Assembly: GCA_030622295.1 (NCBI GenBank) | Contig: JAUXGI010000030.1 | Location: 1-8,431, forward strand | From: Planctomycetota bacterium | GTDB taxonomy: Bacteria > Planctomycetota > B129-G9 | Direction: 5' to 3' | Length of the DNA: 8,431 nt | Shown: piece after piece, positions 6,118 to 8,431 of the stretch | How positions within the stretch are numbered: position 1 is the stretch's first letter | How the letters are laid out: every line of letters begins with the position of its first letter | Notes under the pieces: model-generated | Databases searched by the model: none | Told to the model about the DNA's origin: nothing | The model's input: only the letters and a program-made list of their open reading frames with translations | Translations under genes and position numbers: made by a program

Positions 6118-6124
6118 TCCTCCC
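6118..6124 (-). promoter_or_regulatory. Strong Shine-Dalgarno that fixes the DUF885 start
   Basis: GGGAGGA on the minus strand is 6 bases before ATG 6111. It overlaps the beginning of the longer frame opened by TTG 6129, so the shorter start is strongly preferred and places the signal peptide at the true N-terminus. Confidence 0.75.
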
Positions 6125-6139
6125 TGCAAACTGGGTGTG

Positions 6140-6174
6140 TAACAGCAAAAGGGGTCTGACCCCTTTTGCTGTTA
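6140..6174. repeat. 35-bp perfect palindrome in a divergent promoter region
   Basis: Left arm TAACAGCAAAAGGGGTC (6140-6156) and right arm GACCCCTTTTGCTGTTA (6158-6174) are exact reverse complements around a single T. The core is GGGGTCTGACCCC, the repeat seen elsewhere in the window. It looks like an intrinsic terminator, with A- and T-runs in the stem, but both flanking genes start here and point away, so neither needs one. It ends 11 bp before the -35 box of der and lies 29 bp upstream of the DUF885 start. Confidence 0.85.
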
Positions 6175-6185
6175 TTGCCGTTTCA

Positions 6186-6213
6186 TTGACACATCCCCCC
6201 GCGTCATTATAAT
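6186..6213 (+). promoter_or_regulatory. Consensus sigma70 promoter of der
   Basis: TTGACA (6186-6191) and TATAAT (6208-6213) are both perfect consensus hexamers with a 16-bp spacer. Transcription should begin near 6220, giving a leader of about 57 bases before ATG 6277. The -10 box lies in the self-complementary octamer ATTATAAT (6206-6213), so a TATAAT also reads on the minus strand, but without a matching -35. Confidence 0.8.
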
Positions 6214-6276
6214 CTCTGCGCCCAAGGAATGGAGCATTTCCAGACATTACGAGAGAAAACGAGGCTTGTTTGCATA

Positions 6277-7617
6277 ATGCAATTGCCGCATGTAGTCATA
6301 ATCGGCCGACCCAACGTCGGCAAGTCGTCGCTGTTTAACGCGCTTATCGGCAGGCGTGTCGCCATTGTGGAGCCGACCAGCGGGGTGACGCGCGACCGCA
6401 TATCGTATGCCTTCGAGTGCGAAGGGCGCTGGATTGCGCTGGTGGACACGGGCGGCATGGGCATCGAGGACACGACGGAACTCGCCCCCAGGATTGAAGC
6501 GCAGATACGCAGGGCCGTCAGCGATGCCGCGGTACTGGTGTTTGTGGTGGACGCGCAGGCGGGCATCACGCCGCTGGACGAGCATGTGGCCGGCATTGTG
6601 CGGAAGACACGAACGCCCCGGGTGCTGGTCGCCAATAAGGTCGATGCGCGGGTGCACGAGGCGCTCACGGCGGAGGTTTTCTCGTTGGGCCTGGGGGAGC
6701 CGTTGCCTGTCTCTGCGACGCGCGGCCGGGGTCTGGCTGAACTGAGGCAGGCTGTGGCCGAGGCGCTGCCTGAGGACAACGTCGTAACCAAAAAACCGGA
6801 CGAGGGACTTAAACTGGCCGTCGTCGGCAAGCGCAACGTCGGCAAGTCCACCCTCATCAATGCGCTGCTGCGCGAGGAGCGGCTCATCGTCAGCGACGTG
6901 CCGGGCACGACGCGCGATTCGGTGGACGTGCGCTTCGAGCGCGCGGGCAAGTGCTATACCGCCATCGACACCGCCGGATTGCGCAAGAGGGGCAAACTGG
7001 AGAACGCCATCGAGTTCTTCGGCGTACACCGCGCCCAGCGCTCGGTCAGGCGTTCAGACGTGACATTGTTCATACTGGACGCGACCGCGGACATCACCTC
7101 GATGGACAAGCGCATCTGCAGATACGTCGTTGACGAGTACAAGCCGTGCGTCATTGTCGTGAACAAGTGGGACCTGGCGAAGGGAGTAAAGGTCGGCGAC
7201 TATCAGACGTATCTTGAATCACGCCTGAAGGGCCTGCATTTCGCGCCAATCCTTTTTGTCTCGGCGCTGCGGCGGGAGAACCTGTGGCCGATTATCGACG
7301 TGGCGGAGTCTCTGTACGAGCAATCATGTGAGATGGTCGCCACCGCCGGGTTGAACAACGTGCTGCGGAAAGCGGTCGCGCAAAGATTGCCGACCGGCAG
7401 GGGGAAGAAGGAAGGCAAGATATTCTACGGCACGCAGGTGGGGAGCCGCCCGCCGCACTTCGTGCTGTTTGTCAATGCCCCGAAACTCTTCAGCCCTCGC
7501 TACCGGCGCTACGTGGTGAACTATCTGCGCGACCACGTGGGCTTTGAAGAGGTGCCGGTACGGCTGACCCTCAGGATGCGCAGCGGCAGACACCCCCACG
7601 GACGGAAACCGGTGTGA
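6277..7617 (+). CDS. der: GTPase Der (EngA), ribosome assembly factor
   Basis: Der is an essential double-GTPase for maturation of the 50S ribosomal subunit. The 446-residue product carries two G domains and a C-terminal KH-like domain. G domain 1: GRPNVGKS (10-17), DTGGM (57-61), NKVD (120-123). G domain 2: GKRNVGKST (184-192), DTAGLRKRGK from 231, NKWD (296-299), with an FVSAL G5 after it. The KH-like domain covers about 355-446 and ends in a basic tail (RMRSGRHPHGRK). Length fits the family (436 in B. subtilis). Switch I reads SGVTRDR where most members have PGVTRDR. I chose ATG 6277, where family similarity begins; ATG 6229 would have AAGGA touching the start codon and a leader of only about 9 bases. 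The GAGG at 6261-6264 is a weak, distant ribosome site. yjbQ follows 35 bases later. Confidence 0.96.
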   Translation: MQLPHVVIIGRPNVGKSSLFNALIGRRVAIVEPTSGVTRDRISYAFECEGRWIALVDTGGMGIEDTTELAPRIEAQIRRAVSDAAVLVFVVDAQAGITPLDEHVAGIVRKTRTPRVLVANKVDARVHEALTAEVFSLGLGEPLPVSATRGRGLAELRQAVAEALPEDNVVTKKPDEGLKLAVVGKRNVGKSTLINALLREERLIVSDVPGTTRDSVDVRFERAGKCYTAIDTAGLRKRGKLENAIEFFGVHRAQRSVRRSDVTLFILDATADITSMDKRICRYVVDEYKPCVIVVNKWDLAKGVKVGDYQTYLESRLKGLHFAPILFVSALRRENLWPIIDVAESLYEQSCEMVATAGLNNVLRKAVAQRLPTGRGKKEGKIFYGTQVGSRPPHFVLFVNAPKLFSPRYRRYVVNYLRDHVGFEEVPVRLTLRMRSGRHPHGRKPV

Positions 7618-7652
7618 ACCATGCGCGGGGCTTTCATTCATCGTGGAAAGAC

Positions 7653-8069
7653 ATGAAGAGTACGCGAGAACTGATACATCTGGAAACCTCGGAGAAGGAG
7701 GAGATTGTCAACATCACGCGCGAGGTGATGAAGGTGGTTTCCGGCAGCGGCATAGGCGAAGGGCTGGCGCTGGTGTATCCGATGCACACGAGCAGCGCGG
7801 TGTATGTCAGCGACTCGGACACTTCGCTGACGGAAGACCTGCGCGACGTGCTGGCGGCGCTCGTGCCCGAGGAGGGGAGGTACCGGCACAACGAGACGGA
7901 CCACAAGAGAAACGCAACCTCGCATCTGAAGGCCGCCCTCTGCGGACATCACGTCGTTCTGCCGGTGACGGAGGGGCGGCTGGATTTGGGCACGTACCAG
8001 ACTATCTACTACGCGGAGTTCGACGGAACGCGCCCGAAGGAGGTGCTGGTCAAGATCATCGGGGAGTAA
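7653..8069 (+). CDS. yjbQ: YjbQ family protein (UPF0047)
   Basis: The 138-residue product matches the YjbQ/UPF0047 family (PF01894) throughout: INITREV-type start (NITREVMKVV, 20-29), LVYPMHTSSAVYVSD (40-54) with His45, YRHNETD (77-83) with His79, NATSHLKAALCGHHVVLPV (87-105) with His91, and GRLDLGTYQ then EFDGTRP and VLVKIIGE at the end. Members are annotated as secondary thiamine-phosphate synthase because E. coli YjbQ shows a weak activity of that kind; the physiological role is unclear. The chosen ATG has GGAAAG just upstream. An in-frame GTG 7614 overlapping the der stop would add 13 residues that do not look family-like. It probably shares the der promoter; the terminator at 8105 ends the unit. 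Confidence 0.9.
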   Translation: MKSTRELIHLETSEKEEIVNITREVMKVVSGSGIGEGLALVYPMHTSSAVYVSDSDTSLTEDLRDVLAALVPEEGRYRHNETDHKRNATSHLKAALCGHHVVLPVTEGRLDLGTYQTIYYAEFDGTRPKEVLVKIIGE

Positions 8070-8104
8070 TCTCCGTTGGTTTCCGGGCACGCGGAATATA
8101 GAAA

Positions 8105-8131
8105 GGGCGGAGCCGCTTTTCGGCTCCGCCC
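8105..8131. terminator. Bidirectional terminator between yjbQ and the porin gene
   Basis: GGGCGGAGCCG (8105-8115) and CGGCTCCGCCC (8121-8131) form a perfect 11-bp GC-rich stem with loop CTTTT. AAA precedes it and CTTT follows, so both strands have a short U-tract. It sits between two convergent genes, 35 bases after the yjbQ stop and 24 bases from the porin stop, so it likely ends both transcripts. Confidence 0.85.
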
Positions 8132-8155
8132 CTTTGTCAACATATCTAACATGTA

Positions 8156-8431
8156 TCAGAAGTTTATGAGCAGTTCCACACGCATGCGGAAGTTCGTCCT
8201 GTCGCTGCGCGCTCCCTCATACGAACTGTCGTCTATCTTCTGCTCACCGAAGCAGAATAGTGTGTGCAGAGTCGTGTTGTCGAACAGCCTGTAGTAAGTG
8301 TCTATCCAGTGGCCTTCAAAATTGGTCTGCCACGGGAAGGCCGTGCCGCTGACAAGCGTGAAGAGCGAATCGCGCTCGAAGTTGAAGTAGCCGTAGCCGA
8401 CCTTCCAGTCGCCCTGCTTCTTGAGTTCGCC
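8156..8431 (-). CDS. C-terminal end of an outer-membrane beta-barrel protein (putative porin)
   Basis: The minus strand is open from the right edge to TGA at 8158-8156, giving the last 91 residues of a longer protein. It shows alternating beta-strand patterns rich in aromatic residues: GDWKVGYGYFNFERDSLF, EGHWIDTYYRLFDNTTLHTL, FCFGEQK, and a last strand FRMRVELLINF ending in Phe, the usual outer-membrane targeting signal. The GELKKQGDWKVGYGYF and YRLFDNTTL segments recall the putative porin family (PF16930, Porin_5). It would form an outer-membrane channel, with unknown substrate. The start, signal peptide and most of the barrel lie beyond the right edge. Confidence 0.8.
   Translation of the reverse strand, partial: GELKKQGDWKVGYGYFNFERDSLFTLVSGTAFPWQTNFEGHWIDTYYRLFDNTTLHTLFCFGEQKIDDSSYEGARSDRTNFRMRVELLINF

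Noticed and set aside
6206..6211. Minus-strand promoter for the DUF885 gene using the mirrored TATAAT
   Set aside because: The -10 exists only because ATTATAAT is self-complementary; the expected -35 position reads CTCCAT, far from TTGACA.
6229..6276. Upstream ATG 6229 as the start of der
   Set aside because: The AAGGA touches the ATG, the leader would be about 9 bases from the predicted transcription start, and the added 16 residues do not resemble Der.
1..8431. CRISPR array, tRNA or rRNA gene, transposase, toxin-antitoxin or defence module
   Set aside because: No regularly spaced direct repeats, no tRNA cloverleaf or rRNA-like stretch, and no protein with such domains was seen on either strand.

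Overview
The window reads as an ordinary chromosomal housekeeping region of a Gram-negative, GC-rich bacterium. The Gram-negative call rests on an outer-membrane beta-barrel C-terminus at the right edge and a signal-peptide-bearing metallopeptidase-like protein. The gene set and sequence style suggest a PVC-type lineage, perhaps Planctomycetota: a Der switch I written SGVTRDR rather than PGVTRDR, an HslU pore loop written GYYG, and intergenic DNA rich in short palindromic repeats. This placement is an impression from sequence style, not a proven assignment. No phage, transposase, CRISPR, toxin-antitoxin or defence gene is visible.

Layout. 1-635 (minus): the start of an ATP synthase operon, atpZ then atpI (atpI runs off the left edge), with a sigma70-type promoter at 730-757. 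636-1097: a 462-base non-coding stretch holding that promoter, a repeat-like block of nested inverted repeats (811-983) and a good promoter for hslV. 1098-3030 (plus): hslV-hslU, one base apart, encoding the two-component HslVU protease, followed by two terminator hairpins. 3100-4083 (plus): a TPR protein of unknown role. 4084-4272: a convergent gap packed with three different repeat types. 4273-6111 (minus): an exported DUF885 protein with an HExxPGHH motif. 6112-6276: a divergent promoter region with a 35-bp perfect palindrome and a consensus promoter for der. 6277-8069 (plus): der (ribosome-assembly GTPase) and yjbQ, probably cotranscribed. 8105-8131: a symmetrical terminator between convergent genes. 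8156-8431 (minus): the C-terminus of a putative porin.

The coding content is conventional. What stands out is the repeat population: several copies of a GGGGTCTGACCCC-type 13-mer, in both orientations, with one copy embedded in frame in the N-terminal linker of the DUF885 protein; a compact double-hairpin element; and a 35-bp palindrome upstream of two divergent genes, where a terminator would make no sense. I do not see a new enzymatic or defence system; the best lead is this family of dispersed palindromes.
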